Assembly: GCA_947492925.1 (NCBI GenBank)
Contig: CANLOQ010000002.1
Coordinates: 62,001-126,000 of the forward strand
Direction of reading: 5' to 3'
DNA length: 64,000 nt
Source: an uncultured Sulfitobacter sp.
GTDB lineage: Bacteria > Pseudomonadota > Alphaproteobacteria > Rhodobacterales > Rhodobacteraceae
Position 1 is the stretch's first letter. Each line of letters opens with the position of its first letter. Under the pieces are notes generated by a model, which saw nothing but the letters and a program-made list of their open reading frames with translations, made no database searches and had not been told where the DNA came from. Shown piece by piece: positions 63,401 to 64,000 of this stretch. A program made the position numbers and the translations under genes.

Positions 63401-63866
63401 CGTCATGCTGACCACGCTGACCACTGTGCTGGGCATGGCCCCGCTGCTGTATGAACAAAGCCAGCAGGCGCAGTTTCTCAAGCCGACGGTGATCACACTG
63501 GTCTACGGGCTGGGCTTTGGCATGGTGCTGGTGCTTTTGGTTGTGCCTGCCCTGGTGGCCACCCAGCACGACGTGGCGCGCCAGATGGCGGCAATGCGGC
63601 GCGGCATGCGGGCACCGGTGACGGCGATGAGGGTCGGTTTGCTGGTGCTTTGGGCCGTTGTGCTGGGCTGGGGGGCCGTGACGCTGGGCTGGGCTGCGTG
63701 GTTCGGGGCGCTGCACCCGGTGGCAAGTGCTGCCCTGCCCGCGCTGGCAGCGCTGTCGCCAGCATTGGCGGGGCTTTTGTTGTTCATCATGGGTGCCGCC
63801 GTGGTCGCCGTGCTGGGATATATCACCGCCGGTCTGGCCTTTGCCCTGCGGCGCAGGCCAGTTTGA
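60471..63866 (+). CDS. RND efflux transporter, inner-membrane pump
   Basis: A 1131-residue RND pump of the AcrB superfamily with twelve predicted helices and two large periplasmic loops. The proton-relay aspartates are D402 and D403 in ITLGIVVDDAIVVGEH, followed by the ETPKQAAENAARRMAMPVFAATLTTI block. The length exceeds AcrB (about 1050) mainly because of a C-terminal extension with two more hydrophobic stretches after ATQHDVARQMAAMRR. It works with the upstream adaptor. The exported compounds are unknown. Confidence 0.92.
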   Translation: MARQTPKAAGGVLSYFVRHRTAANLLLLVLLVAGLVATPNMRAQFFPDVIIDNVTVTTLWQGAGAEDVDTAIVQVLEPALLSVEGVEGSNSTSREGSGSVVLDFEPGWDMARAATDVQTAVDAITTLPDEAEDPTVRRGAWRDRVTDVVITGPLEAAQLGRFADELVTRLFAAGVTRTTIQGVAAPQTMVNVPSAQLIAYDVTMADIASAIAAEVDADPAGDVSGANARVRTGTAKRTAQEIAGIVLRSNPDGSKLTIGDVATVRQEGVDRERQFFVGADPAMSVRVDRSDGGDAIGIQETVERVTAELQASLPASVTIELIRTRSEAITGRLDLLIDNGLMGLGLVVCLLFLFLNARTAFWVAAGIPVAMGAAIALMYLGGLTLNMISLFGLIITLGIVVDDAIVVGEHTDFRYRTLGETPKQAAENAARRMAMPVFAATLTTIIAFFGLVAVGGRFGDLIRDIPFTVIAVLAASLVECFLILPNHMAHAVAAADKNHWYDLPSRTVNRGFVWVRQTLFRPFMAGVIKARYVVLAGVVTVLASQIALFITGDVQWRFFNAPERGSVTGNFMMAEGATRADTLAMMREMQRATEELGAEYAERYGTNPLDYVIAQTGGNSGYGLAGAANKDNDLLGGISIELIDADLRPYSSFAFVGELQDRVVNHPMAETVSFRGWRSGPGGDALDVQFYGADTDTLKAASEDLQEAVRQFPEVSAVQDNLAYDKEELILDLTPQGQALGFTIDTLGRALRNRLGGIEAATYPDGPRSATIRVELPKGELTADFLDRTQMRTPDGLYVPLADIVSVERRTGFSTVRRENGIRLISVTGDISEDDPARATAIGEALETEILPRIASERQVEFRLAGLSEQEDQFLSDALTGLVLCLTGIFFVLAWVFGSWTRPFVVMAIIPFGLVGTIYGHAVWDVPLSMFTVVGLLGMTGIIINDSIVLVTTIDEYAETRGLIPSIIDGATDRLRPVMLTTLTTVLGMAPLLYEQSQQAQFLKPTVITLVYGLGFGMVLVLLVVPALVATQHDVARQMAAMRRGMRAPVTAMRVGLLVLWAVVLGWGAVTLGWAAWFGALHPVASAALPALAALSPALAGLLLFIMGAAVVAVLGYITAGLAFALRRRPV

Positions 63867-63870
63867 CAGT

Positions 63871-64000
63871 TCACCCCGGCGCGCAGCCGCGCACATCCAC
63901 ACTGTGTTTCTGGCCAAGCACCGTGATGCGGATGGCAGAGCGGTCCAGCGCCAGCGGTGTGCCCTGTGCGCTCATCATCTCGCCTGTGGCGATCAGGGTG
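63871..64000 (-). CDS. C-terminal end of an unidentified protein, cut by the window edge
   Basis: A minus-strand reading frame open at the window end; the last 42 residues are visible (TLIATGEMMSAQGTPLALDR through QKHSVDVRGCAPG) and end in TGA four bases after the RND stop. The segment shows a beta-strand-rich pattern and one cysteine near the end. It is convergent with the RND gene. The family cannot be named from this fragment. Confidence 0.55.
   Translation of the reverse strand, partial: TLIATGEMMSAQGTPLALDRSAIRITVLGQKHSVDVRGCAPG

Overview
The window looks like a chromosomal segment of a marine Roseobacter-group alphaproteobacterium (Rhodobacteraceae). The evidence is the G+C-rich coding DNA, the dense operons with stop/start overlaps, a sulfonate (DHPS) catabolic operon with a TRAP transporter, a fused mrpAB gene in an Mrp/Pha antiporter operon, plant-type glutamate-cysteine ligase, and the uvrC-pgsA-moaD-moaE order. 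The genus is not resolved. I saw no rRNA, tRNA, CRISPR array, prophage or insertion sequence.

0-12.7 kb, carbon and sulfonate catabolism. A LacI regulator and a GH1 beta-glucosidase come first. A second LacI regulator is divergent from a long operon headed by two TGTAAGCGCTT-type operators. The operon encodes a 61-residue membrane protein, a three-part TRAP transporter (hpsKLM-like), the DHPS dehydrogenases HpsN, HpsO and HpsP, a Usp protein, sulfopyruvate decarboxylase ComDE and an FMN-dependent 2-hydroxyacid dehydrogenase. The genes predict uptake of 2,3-dihydroxypropane-1-sulfonate and its conversion through sulfolactate and sulfopyruvate to sulfoacetaldehyde. The enzymes that cleave the C-S bond (Xsc, SuyAB, CuyA) are not in the window.

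12.9-25.9 kb, a nitrogen-compound region. It holds a polyamine-type ABC transporter, then on the minus strand a PAS histidine kinase, a lone receiver, a diaminopropionate ammonia-lyase-like PLP enzyme and a two-cysteine racemase/isomerase. On the plus strand follow a formamidase-like hydrolase, a Rieske oxygenase, a glutamine-synthetase-like ligase and an SDR. The Rieske plus GS-like pairing resembles the gamma-glutamylation logic of aniline oxidation and is the best candidate here for an undescribed pathway.

25.9-35.4 kb, ion homeostasis and envelope stress: a six-gene mrp operon, a periplasmic DegP-like protease, and a divergent two-component system.

35.4-50.6 kb, mixed housekeeping: quinone reductase, CoxG-like protein, ABC-2 exporter, SppA-like peptidase, an unannotated-size zinc-ribbon protein, a Na+/Ca2+ antiporter, a pteridine-reductase-like SDR, uvrC, pgsA, moaD, moaE, a BON/OmpA protein, ubiA, rsmE and a GNAT.

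50.6-64 kb: gshA, a DUF805 protein, a minus-strand pyrimidine/phospholipid operon (pyrB, three small membrane-protein genes, a pyrC homologue lacking metal ligands, plsY, a 94-residue protein), a family-4-like uracil-DNA glycosylase lacking the iron-sulfur cysteines, moaB, and an RND efflux pair. A minus-strand gene is cut by the window end.
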